From assembly GCF_027938815.1 (NCBI RefSeq), contig NZ_CP115913.1, positions 4,622,001-4,686,000 of the forward strand: a DNA stretch of 64,000 nucleotides, in the 5' to 3' direction. This document shows, in pieces, positions 1 to 6,802 of the stretch; positions within the stretch are counted from its first letter, which is position 1, and every line of letters starts with the position of its first letter. Origin of the DNA: Oceanirhabdus sp. W0125-5 (GTDB lineage: Bacteria > Bacillota > Clostridia > Clostridiales > Clostridiaceae). The notes below the pieces were generated by a model. That model made no database searches. It saw only the letters and a program-made list of their open reading frames with translations, and was not told the DNA's origin. The position numbers were made by a program, and so were the translations under genes.

Positions 1-770
1 TTTCTTAAAAACTCATCAAACCCATCTTTATACACACATTTTCCTGTAACTGAGCATCTCAAGCACCCAAGACATCCTCCATCAATACGGGTTTTTCTCA
101 AATTTACTTCTCTTGCTTTATAAGGTAATGTAGCCTTAAAATCTTCAATCATATTTCTTAAATTAGTATCATCCGCTGCACAGTTTGTTAAGATAACTAC
201 ATCAAAACCACTCTCTTTAGGGGTATTCTCTAAAATTGGTCGATAAATCTCTCTTTTTTCTTTATAAACCCTTGGTGAAGCACACATATAAATATCATGT
301 TCTATGGAGAACATCAACTGTTCAAAAAAACTCTCTGCATCCTTTTGACCTTTCATTTCTTGTAAATCATCCATATCTGCAGACAGACCACGAATATATT
401 TAAGACCTAAGTCATGACAGTTTTCTTCAATGAATTTATGAGCAGTCACATCATAAAAATGTTTTGATGTAGTGATTTGAGTTGAAAATTTTCCTTCTAA
501 ATCTACACCATTTTCTTTAATAAGTTCAATAAATCTATGCATCTGATAGGGAGCAATAAATGTATAAACAGGATACGCAAATAAAATAATTTCTGCATCT
601 TCTAATGCTCTATTAGCCTCACTAAAATCTTTTTCATATGCTTTTATTCTTTGTCCAACATGTAAAACAGTAAAATCATGCTCCGGGTAGACTTTTTCTA
701 AATACAATACCGTTTGTAGGGTTATACTATTCTTTCCTTTTGGACTTCCATTGAGAACTAATATTTTCAT
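1..770 (-). CDS. Double-domain flavodoxin/NADPH-dependent FMN reductase-like protein (C-terminus cut off)
   Basis: The reading frame starts at ATG 770 and runs off the left edge, giving at least 256 residues. The N-terminus MKILVLNGSPKGKNS is the FMN phosphate-binding loop of the NADPH-dependent FMN reductase/flavodoxin-like fold, and the first flavodoxin-like domain covers about residues 1-160. A second such domain seems to follow (from about residue 200) and carries a CLGCLRCSVTGKC cysteine cluster like that of iron-sulfur flavoproteins. The protein probably transfers electrons from NAD(P)H through flavin, possibly to an Fe-S cluster; the substrate is unknown. Its ATG overlaps the stop of the upstream PadR gene (TAATG), so the two are translationally coupled and the regulator very likely controls it. 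The domain assignment is confident; the exact reaction is not. Confidence 0.8.
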   Translation of the reverse strand, partial: MKILVLNGSPKGKNSITLQTVLYLEKVYPEHDFTVLHVGQRIKAYEKDFSEANRALEDAEIILFAYPVYTFIAPYQMHRFIELIKENGVDLEGKFSTQITTSKHFYDVTAHKFIEENCHDLGLKYIRGLSADMDDLQEMKGQKDAESFFEQLMFSIEHDIYMCASPRVYKEKREIYRPILENTPKESGFDVVILTNCAADDTNLRNMIEDFKATLPYKAREVNLRKTRIDGGCLGCLRCSVTGKCVYKDGFDEFLR

Positions 771-1324
771 TATTCACTCTCCATCTTTCTTAATAGTTTT
801 TTATACCACTCAATTTCAAACTCCGCTGAATCAATACCATATTCTAAAGTATATCCTTGATATATAAGAACATCTTTTAAAAGCTCATCCTCTGTATCAA
901 TCATCTTTCCACTCTTCATATGTTCAAATTCTTCTTTTATAGAAATAAGTACATTTTTTACTGTTTCTAATTGAGAAATATACCCTAAGATAGATTTTTT
1001 ACGCTCTTCCTTTGGAGCAATACCAAGAAAAAAAAGTTTAGAAAGCTCAATATTTTTAACCTTTTTAGTTTGCATGGGTGTAGCTATCCATTCTAAAAAA
1101 CTTGCTCGTCCTTCTTCTGTAATGTAATATAGTTTTTTATTTTTACCCTTTTCTACATACTCCTCAAATTCTATACTATCTTGTAAACTCAGTTTCTTAA
1201 GTGCTGTTTGCACACTTCCTGCACTATGTGAACAGATAGTAGATAGATTATTTTTTATAAATTTCTGTATCTCATAGCCAGTCATTGGTTTTATAATTAA
1301 AAGCCCTAAAATAATAAATTCCAT
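770..1324 (-). CDS. PadR family transcriptional regulator
   Basis: This 184-residue protein begins MEFIILGLLIIKPMTGYEIQ, the usual opening of PadR winged-helix repressors. The winged helix covers about residues 1-75 and ends in LYYITEEGRASFLEWI. A C-terminal helical dimerisation region (Vir_C type) covers about 90-184. It overlaps the downstream flavoprotein gene by one base. An imperfect 17-bp palindrome lies 24 bp upstream of the start, consistent with autoregulation. PadR proteins usually sense small planar or toxic compounds and repress neighbouring detoxification genes, so repression of the flavoprotein is a reasonable inference. The inducer is unknown. Confidence 0.9.
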   Translation of the reverse strand: MEFIILGLLIIKPMTGYEIQKFIKNNLSTICSHSAGSVQTALKKLSLQDSIEFEEYVEKGKNKKLYYITEEGRASFLEWIATPMQTKKVKNIELSKLFFLGIAPKEERKKSILGYISQLETVKNVLISIKEEFEHMKSGKMIDTEDELLKDVLIYQGYTLEYGIDSAEFEIEWYKKLLRKMESE

Positions 1325-1347
1325 ATGCTATACCTCTCTATTAAATA

Positions 1348-1364
1348 TATGTCTATTAGATATA
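1348..1364. promoter_or_regulatory. Candidate operator of the adjacent PadR regulator
   Basis: TATGTCTATTAGATATA is palindromic except for the centre and one symmetric base pair (TATnTCTAnTAGAnATA). It lies 24-40 bp upstream of the PadR start codon, where an autoregulatory site would be expected. PadR operators are commonly AT-rich dyads of this length. The assignment is inferred from symmetry and position only. Confidence 0.45.
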
Positions 1365-1423
1365 TATTATAGCAATTAATTTAAGAAGTCAATTCTGCAA
1401 CATCCCCCAAGGAAGGCTGCCCC

Positions 1424-1606
1424 ATGAAAACCTACAACTAACTCGTCCGAGATAAAATCCCACAAATTATCACAGCTGATGTAAAGGAAGTTCTATTTGC
1501 TCTTGCTAAAAATCTAGGATATAACAAAGAAGCTCTGATTTATAAAAGAAATGAACATCATGGTGGATTTAAGGAAAGAAGCATTCTTGAAAAGGTATAT
1601 GAATAA
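1424..1606 (+). pseudogene. Remnant of a MazG/HisE-like nucleotide pyrophosphohydrolase gene
   Basis: Read from ATG 1424, the frame gives MKTYN, a TAA stop, then LVRDKIPQIITAD. This is the N-terminal signature of the small phosphoribosyl-ATP-pyrophosphohydrolase-like (MazG-related) proteins, which typically start MxxYNKLVRDKIPEII. The same frame then jumps to VKEVLFALAKNLGYNKEAL and GGFKERSILEKVYE, which match the C-terminal third of that family. About 40 middle residues, including the metal-binding helices, are missing. The stop at codon 6 (TAA in place of a Lys codon) together with the internal deletion means the gene is dead. Intact members are about 100 residues long. Confidence 0.7.
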
Positions 1607-1652
1607 AGAGAACCTATTATTTATATATTTTATTTGTTCTTTATATAAAAAT

Positions 1653-1683
1653 ACTGCAACTTAAATATACTTTAAATTGCAGT
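1653..1683. terminator. Bidirectional intrinsic terminator
   Basis: A 13-bp stem (ACTGCAACTTAAA pairing with TTTAAATTGCAGT, one mismatch that becomes a G-U pair on the minus strand) encloses a 5-base loop. It is flanked by a T run at 1687-1693 on the plus strand and an A run on the left. It can end transcripts of the protease gene coming from the right. Confidence 0.65.
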
Positions 1684-1788
1684 AAATTTTTTTGCCCTTA
1701 TTTAATTATATTTCAAATAGTTTTTCTGTAATATACTACGAAAAATTTAATGATTTATTTGCATGGAATAATAAGTAATTATTAATCA

Positions 1789-3066
1789 TTACTTAAATTG
1801 TTCTAATGGTTTTATTTTTATTTCATCGAACTCTGCTGATTCTAAAGTATTAACAATCTTTTCAATGTGTTGGACTGAGATTGCAAAGTTAAGCATCCCA
1901 CCACCTTCATAACCTTGACTATTAATTCCAATAACTTGTCCCTTTTGATTAAACAAAGGACCTCCACTATTTCCATGTGTAATAGGTACACTTATTTGAA
2001 TAAGATCTCTCTTTCCATCGTTTATAAGATTAGATACAATTCCTGTGGACACAGTATTATATAAGCCTTTTGGACTTCCAATAGCCACAACATTATCACC
2101 TTTTTCCATTTCTGAAACATCACCTAACTCAATTGGAGATATGCCTATTTGATTTTTTAATTTTAAAACAGCAATATCAAGAGTTTTATGAGCAGCAACC
2201 ACTCCATCAACTTCATGAAGAGTTCCATCAACCATCCTAACTTTAGCCTTACTGCATCCTTCTATTACATGATAATTTGTTACTATAATACCGTCTTTAA
2301 CAAAGAATCCACTTCCGATTGAAATACCTTTTTTTGTATCTGCTAATATTGCAACTGTTTTTATGTCATTTAGTTTAATTATTTCTTTTAAAGTTAGAGA
2401 AGATACATTTGTATATGAAGGGTGTCTTTCTTCAACATCATCTGGTACAAATTCTTCTACAGTATCTATGGTATTTACTGAACCACCTTGTTCTATAGTA
2501 TACTCTGCTTTTTTATTAACTTCTTCCACTTTTTTATCTACTTCATCCTTATGCATAATAGATAAATCCATAATCTTCAAATCATTTTCATCATTAGCAT
2601 CAAATACTACTTCTAGGTTGATCTCCTTATTCTTTTTATCGCTGTAAGTTATTTTTCCAGTTAAAACTGTATGAACCATTTTATTTGTATTATCATATAT
2701 GGCCTCATATAAACTCAGAGATTGAAACTTGATTCCATTCCATATAAAAATATCTATGGGAACAAATGAATAAATAGGTGCTTCTTTAGAATATATTTTC
2801 AAAATTTCATCTTCATTTTTATCATTAATTGCTTTTATTAATCTATCTGCTGTCTTATTAATAGATTCATCAAATTCATTACTTTTGGAGCTGTAATCCT
2901 GTGTATTAAAAATATTCATTGATGATTCTCCATCAACGCTTTCAGTAATTATTTTTGTATCATTACTATCTGTACTATTAGAATTTTTTAAATTCCCACC
3001 ACAACCAGTTAAACTACTTATTGTAAGTGCTAATAATAACGTAGCTGTTAGTATTTTTTTTCTCAT
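1789..3066 (-). CDS. Lipoprotein HtrA-like trypsin-family serine protease without PDZ domain
   Basis: This 425-residue protein has a lipoprotein signal peptide ending in LTGC (lipidated Cys22). About residues 60-175 form an NTF2-like/DUF5104-type extracellular domain. The C-terminal half is a trypsin-fold S1C protease: His266 in TNYHVIEG, Asp297 in TLDIAVLKL and Ser367 in GNSGGPL form a complete catalytic triad. There is no C-terminal PDZ domain, unlike DegP/HtrA, and the chain ends soon after the protease fold. It should act on the outer face of the membrane, possibly in protein quality control. An SD sequence (AAGGAG) precedes the ATG. A bidirectional terminator lies downstream at 1653-1683. 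Confidence 0.85.
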   Translation of the reverse strand: MRKKILTATLLLALTISSLTGCGGNLKNSNSTDSNDTKIITESVDGESSMNIFNTQDYSSKSNEFDESINKTADRLIKAINDKNEDEILKIYSKEAPIYSFVPIDIFIWNGIKFQSLSLYEAIYDNTNKMVHTVLTGKITYSDKKNKEINLEVVFDANDENDLKIMDLSIMHKDEVDKKVEEVNKKAEYTIEQGGSVNTIDTVEEFVPDDVEERHPSYTNVSSLTLKEIIKLNDIKTVAILADTKKGISIGSGFFVKDGIIVTNYHVIEGCSKAKVRMVDGTLHEVDGVVAAHKTLDIAVLKLKNQIGISPIELGDVSEMEKGDNVVAIGSPKGLYNTVSTGIVSNLINDGKRDLIQISVPITHGNSGGPLFNQKGQVIGINSQGYEGGGMLNFAISVQHIEKIVNTLESAEFDEIKIKPLEQFK

Positions 3067-3389
3067 TGATATAAACTCCTTCTTTTAATTTATCTTTAAA
3101 ACTTTGTTCGTCATTGTTCAAAAATATTATTTTTCTATTGCTATAATTTCTTTGCACATCAATAATATTCTATATTTATGAATAAGATACAATATTTTAG
3201 AATTATATCATATCTATAAAATAATATCAATTTTCGACATTTTCATCGTATAAGTAATCATCAGTGGTCAATTTTGACAATGGATGTTTATCATATGTGA
3301 TTTATATACCTCATCTTTAGGATATAATCAAAAAAATAATACATAGCCAAAATTTATTTAAAAGAATTATATGCCTACTATAAACATTC
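3067..3389. other. Divergent intergenic region
   Basis: About 320 AT-rich bases separate the divergent protease and permease genes. I see no ORF with a ribosome-binding site and no strong hairpin in it. The plus-strand promoter for the permease follows at 3390-3418. The protease promoter must lie in the left part, but no near-consensus pair stands out. Confidence 0.5.
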
Positions 3390-3418
3390 TTGCACTTAAT
3401 AACAAATGCAAATATAAT
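3390..3418 (+). promoter_or_regulatory. Sigma-A type promoter of the permease gene
   Basis: TTGCAC (3390-3395) and TATAAT (3413-3418) are separated by exactly 17 bp. The permease start codon lies 39 bp beyond the -10 element, with the SD AGGAG in between. The -10 is perfect and the -35 matches four of six consensus bases. Confidence 0.65.
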
Positions 3419-3457
3419 ATTACTGATTAATATATAACAAACTTTAGGAGCTCAATT

Positions 3458-4624
3458 ATGCAGAATTTAATTGTATCTAAAAAAATAAGTATGAATAGTA
3501 TAATATTATTTTTGAAAAAGGAAATAGTTTTGACAATAACAACAGTACTAGCTATTGTATCATCCTTTATATCTATACCGAAACTTGAATACATTAATTT
3601 TACAGTACTAATACTTTTGTTTAATTTAATGGTAGTTGTTTCAGCTTTTAAACAGCTTAATGTATTAGACTACATAGCAACTTTTTTACTTTCTAAATGT
3701 AAAAGTAATCGAGTTATTTTTGTTGTACTAATATTTATTACCTTTACTTCATCTATGTTTATTACAAATGACGTTGCATTGATAACCTTTGTACCACTTG
3801 CATTAATCATCGGGGAAAAAACTAACATTAATACTATGAGTCTTGTAATATTTGAAACTCTAGCTGCTAACTTAGGAAGTTCATTTACTCCTATGGGAAA
3901 TCCTCAAAATCTTTATATTTACTCTTTTTATAATATTAAACCAATTAATTTTTTTATGATTATGCTACCTGTTATTATATTATCTATAACATTCTTAGGT
4001 GCAATTATTATTAAAGCAGATAATAAACCTGTAACGCTTCATCTATCCCAAATTTCTATAAAAAGTAGGATGCAAGTGTTATTGTTTTCTATATTATTTA
4101 TAATTATATTGCTCTCTGTATTTCATATTATAGATTATAGATTTTCATTTATTCTCACATTATTGGTTGTTTTAGTACTAAATAAAAGACTGTTGTTACA
4201 AGTAGATTATTCATTGCTGTGTACATTTATCGCATTCTTTATATTGGTTGGTAATATATCATCTATGGACATTGTGAAGAATTTTCTATCCAGTGTTCTA
4301 AACAATGCTAAAAACACTTACTTTTTTTCAATCTTAACCAGTCAGTTTATAAGTAATGTACCTGCTGCTGTATTAATATCTCCATTTACTAATAACTATA
4401 AAGAACTCTTGCTAGGTTGTAATATAGGCGGAATGGGAACTTTAATTGCTTCTATGGCAAGTTTGATTTCTTACAAACTATATTCAAAAGAGTATCCTTC
4501 TCAAAATAGAAAGTATCTTAAGCTGTTTACTTTTTATAACATTATAGGACTAATATTTTTTATACCTTTAATATATATCATAAACTTTACTGACTTTTTA
4601 CAATTTCTAGTTAGTTTATTTTAA
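3458..4624 (+). CDS. SLC13/ArsB-type anion permease
   Basis: This 388-residue, highly hydrophobic protein has about ten membrane segments. It carries the two paired signatures of the CitMHS/ArsB/SLC13 (ion transporter) superfamily: FITNDVALITFVPLAL with GSSFTPMGNPQNLYI in the first half, and QFISNVPAAVLISPF with NIGGMGTLIASMASL in the second. These are the two inverted-repeat helix-hairpin regions that bind substrate. Transport of a carboxylate, arsenite or other anion is expected; the substrate cannot be read from the sequence. An AGGAG SD and a good promoter lie just upstream, and no cotranscribed gene follows. At 388 residues it is slightly short for the family (about 420). Confidence 0.8.
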   Translation: MQNLIVSKKISMNSIILFLKKEIVLTITTVLAIVSSFISIPKLEYINFTVLILLFNLMVVVSAFKQLNVLDYIATFLLSKCKSNRVIFVVLIFITFTSSMFITNDVALITFVPLALIIGEKTNINTMSLVIFETLAANLGSSFTPMGNPQNLYIYSFYNIKPINFFMIMLPVIILSITFLGAIIIKADNKPVTLHLSQISIKSRMQVLLFSILFIIILLSVFHIIDYRFSFILTLLVVLVLNKRLLLQVDYSLLCTFIAFFILVGNISSMDIVKNFLSSVLNNAKNTYFFSILTSQFISNVPAAVLISPFTNNYKELLLGCNIGGMGTLIASMASLISYKLYSKEYPSQNRKYLKLFTFYNIIGLIFFIPLIYIINFTDFLQFLVSLF

Positions 4625-4660
4625 TACTATTTTTAGTGTTTATTTTTGAACATATAAATA

Positions 4661-4711
4661 GGACTAAATTAGTGAAACCCTTTGTATTTGTAAGGTTTTC
4701 TAATTTAGTCC
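4661..4711. repeat. Long hairpin downstream of the permease
   Basis: GGACTAAATTAG pairs perfectly with CTAATTTAGTCC, with further pairing inside (GAAACC with GGTTTT). It lies 37 bp after the permease stop. There is no T run on the right, so it may be a weak or factor-dependent terminator or an mRNA 3'-end stabiliser. Confidence 0.5.
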
Positions 4712-4758
4712 AAGTATCCTAGCTTTATCTATAATCAAATAATCAAATTTAATTTGTT

Positions 4759-4956
4759 TTACAAACTTGAGCTTTCTTTTAACTTTACAGGTATAAATGT
4801 TTCCATCTGTGCCCATCCTTGTGCTTTTATAATCTCAGAAAGGGTAATAATATGTCCCATAGCATAGTGATTTTGGCGAATATCCAACTCAAAAACATCT
4901 GAATTCTCGATATATTCTAAATTAACTGTGAATTTGTAAGATATGCAACTTGAATT
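4759..4956 (-). pseudogene. In-frame coding remnant of unknown family, directly after the iron-sulfur flavoprotein stop
   Basis: Immediately after the TAA of the flavoprotein gene (ending at 4957) the same frame stays open for about 65 codons. It ends with stretches that look coding, such as HYAMGHIITLSEIIKAQGW and METFIPVKLKESSSL. There is no start codon with an SD. It could be the 3' stump of another gene or a decayed C-terminal extension. I do not recognise the family. Confidence 0.3.
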
Positions 4957-5763
4957 TTAACTTTGACATATTTTATTTTTCAGCCTTCTACCTGCTAATT
5001 CAATAAGAGCTCTTAAAATAGTTCCAAATATTTTTTTTAAAGGATTTAATTTTGTATCATAAAAATAGTACGATTCTAACCATCCCTTATCATTCCAAAA
5101 ATCATAATCAGCTTGAGAAGTGAAAGTCTTAGATCTTAAACAATTAAACATGAAAATCTCATAAAAAGAAGGAATTTTACGAACCTCACTTTCAATTACT
5201 TCCTTAAATCTATCTGTAATTTTTTTAATACGCGTAGTCATCTTATTATGATAGTATTCATCATACCCCCAAGCAGAATTTTCTTTCTTATCCTCAAAGT
5301 ACATAGGAGAAATAATATTAATAGTATCAATTAAATTACATCCCCATCCAGTAACAGTCATCTTCATATACTTACTCACTTGTTTATGTCCTCCACCATC
5401 ACTAGTAACTACAATTATAGCAGGCACTCCCACTAGTTCCTGACGATGAAATAAAAATGACATTCTATCAATAATTCTTTTTAATGGTGCTGGAACTTGA
5501 TAAGCATATACAGGGGTTGCAAAAACAATTCCATCAGCAGCTATTAGCTTTTCTCTTATTAATGATAAATCATCTTTACAAGGACAAAGTCTTTCACTCT
5601 TTTTAAAACATAACCCACATCCTCTACAGTCTTCAATTTTATAATCTTTTAAAAAAATATAATCATAATTAATATTTTCAGTACCTAATCTTGCTTCAAT
5701 TTCCTTACACACATTTAAACTGTCTTTTTTTCTAGGACTACCTGATAATACAACTATATTCAT
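4957..5763 (-). CDS. Iron-sulfur flavoprotein (Isf-like, NADPH-dependent FMN reductase fold)
   Basis: The 268-residue protein starts with the FMN loop VVLSGSPRKKDS. It carries a compact cysteine motif (Cys46, Cys49, Cys52, Cys60; C-x2-C-x2-C-x7-C, plus Cys62) typical of 4Fe-4S iron-sulfur flavoproteins. A flavin-contacting ATPVYAYQVPAPLKRIIDR segment follows at about residues 92-110. Isf proteins move electrons between ferredoxin or NADPH and acceptors such as oxygen, peroxide or quinones. The tail beyond about residue 180 is an additional helical region. An AAGGAGG SD precedes the ATG. A perfect palindrome at 5782-5801 lies directly upstream, between this gene and its PadR partner, so this gene seems to be directly repressed. 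Confidence 0.85.
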   Translation of the reverse strand: MNIVVLSGSPRKKDSLNVCKEIEARLGTENINYDYIFLKDYKIEDCRGCGLCFKKSERLCPCKDDLSLIREKLIAADGIVFATPVYAYQVPAPLKRIIDRMSFLFHRQELVGVPAIIVVTSDGGGHKQVSKYMKMTVTGWGCNLIDTINIISPMYFEDKKENSAWGYDEYYHNKMTTRIKKITDRFKEVIESEVRKIPSFYEIFMFNCLRSKTFTSQADYDFWNDKGWLESYYFYDTKLNPLKKIFGTILRALIELAGRRLKNKICQS

Positions 5764-5781
5764 TTTGTTTCCTCCTTATAA

Positions 5782-5801
5782 ACTATCCAACGTTGGATAG
5801 T
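5782..5801. promoter_or_regulatory. Perfect 20-bp palindromic operator of the second PadR regulator
   Basis: ACTATCCAACGTTGGATAGT is perfectly self-complementary. It sits 19 bp upstream of the flavoprotein start codon, just before its SD. The core TATCCAAC/GTTGGATA recurs as half-sites at the start of the PadR gene itself (6560-6572 and 6593-6607). Recurrence at both genes makes it the likely PadR binding site. Confidence 0.7.
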
Positions 5802-5845
5802 AGTTTTATTTTTTTATCCTATCCTTAAAAAGATAGGATAAAGTG

Positions 5846-6568
5846 TTATTTCTTTAATTTTCTGATTAGCTCTTCTAATTTTTCTGATGCACTTTCTGGG
5901 TTGTTTAAGATTTCTTGCTTTAAGCTTTCAATTGAATCATTTGTTGAAGCCTCTATTGTCTCAGCATTTGAAAAATCAAAGTTTGCAATAAGATTTGTAA
6001 TTTCATTGCTTGCCATAACGCATTTATCCATTTCTTTGATAAGTGCTTTATGCCATTTTATCTGGTATTCAAGATTCTTAATCATCATTTCAAAGGAGAT
6101 TCTTTCAACCTCTAAAGTATTTTGATCAACTTTGATATTCTGCCATTTCTCCATGTAATCCTTTTTGTCTTTTAACTTATTTATATGATTGTTTATCTGT
6201 GAAATCATTATTTCTTTATCAAGGGTATTCAGCATTGGATAAATAATAAACTTATCAGAGCCAATTGCACATATTTCACTATCCAACTCTTTATTCACAA
6301 GTTCCTTTAATTCGTCCCTGCCTTTATCTGTTATTCCATATATTTTTCTAGCTTTTGATCCAGAACCTATTTCTTCTTTTAAAACAATAAACCCCTGTTT
6401 TTCAAGCTTGTTTAGAGCATAATAAATAGAGCCTGATTGAATTTTTGTCCATCTATCCATATGATTTGTTTGAATAAATTTCTGAATCTCATATCCATGA
6501 GTTGATTTAATACTTAAATAATATAAAATTAATACTTTAATTATTTTTATCTCCTCCTTATCCAACAT
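5846..6568 (-). CDS. PadR family transcriptional regulator, long form
   Basis: The winged-helix domain (about residues 8-85) contains VLILYYLSIKSTHGYEIQKF and SGSIYYALNKLEKQGFI, followed by a Vir_C-like helical domain to about residue 190. A Ser/Asn/Glu-rich helical tail ends in ASEKLEELIRKLKK. At 240 residues it is longer than the usual 110-180. The start is uncertain: the annotated ATG overlaps an operator half-site and has no SD, while AAGGAGGAG lies at codons 4-6 and would serve a start a few codons further in, where only ATA/ATT codons occur. It most likely represses itself and the flavoprotein. Confidence 0.85.
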   Translation of the reverse strand: MLDKEEIKIIKVLILYYLSIKSTHGYEIQKFIQTNHMDRWTKIQSGSIYYALNKLEKQGFIVLKEEIGSGSKARKIYGITDKGRDELKELVNKELDSEICAIGSDKFIIYPMLNTLDKEIMISQINNHINKLKDKKDYMEKWQNIKVDQNTLEVERISFEMMIKNLEYQIKWHKALIKEMDKCVMASNEITNLIANFDFSNAETIEASTNDSIESLKQEILNNPESASEKLEELIRKLKK

Positions 6569-6609
6569 TGATTATATTTTCCATTATATACTCAACATTG
6601 GATATAGTC
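6560..6609. promoter_or_regulatory. Operator half-sites over the PadR start region
   Basis: TATCCAACATTG (6560-6571) and CAACATTGGATA (6594-6605) repeat the arms of the perfect palindrome at 5782-5801, with A for G in the centre. They flank the start codon and the probable promoter of the PadR gene, which suggests negative autoregulation. Confidence 0.5.
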
Positions 6610-6675
6610 AACAATATTTCATTAAAGACTCTTTCAGAAACATCTTTAAGTAAAATAAGACTTACCTTAACTATA

Positions 6676-6802
6676 TCATTCTGTTAATTCCCCTAATAAA
6701 TCTCCAACATCTTCTAAACTCATCAATATCATCAACGTCTTTTCCTTCTATTTCTGCATAAATTTCAAGTAAATTTTCTGGGTTATCAGCTGTTTTTTTT
6801 AT
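6676..6802 (-). pseudogene. Decayed 3' stump of a paralogue of the gene at 16606-18144
   Basis: Read on the minus strand, the sequence gives TADNPENLLEIYAEIEGKDV, matching SENPEKLLEIYAELEEEEV of the 513-residue helical protein encoded at 16606-18144. After a large deletion and a frame change it gives LEDVGDLLGELTE and a stop, matching that protein's end (NPEEDGDLLRELKE). The DNA at 6670-6715 is also clearly similar to 16600-16645. The piece sits directly after the stop of the DUF4132 gene. Confidence 0.65.
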
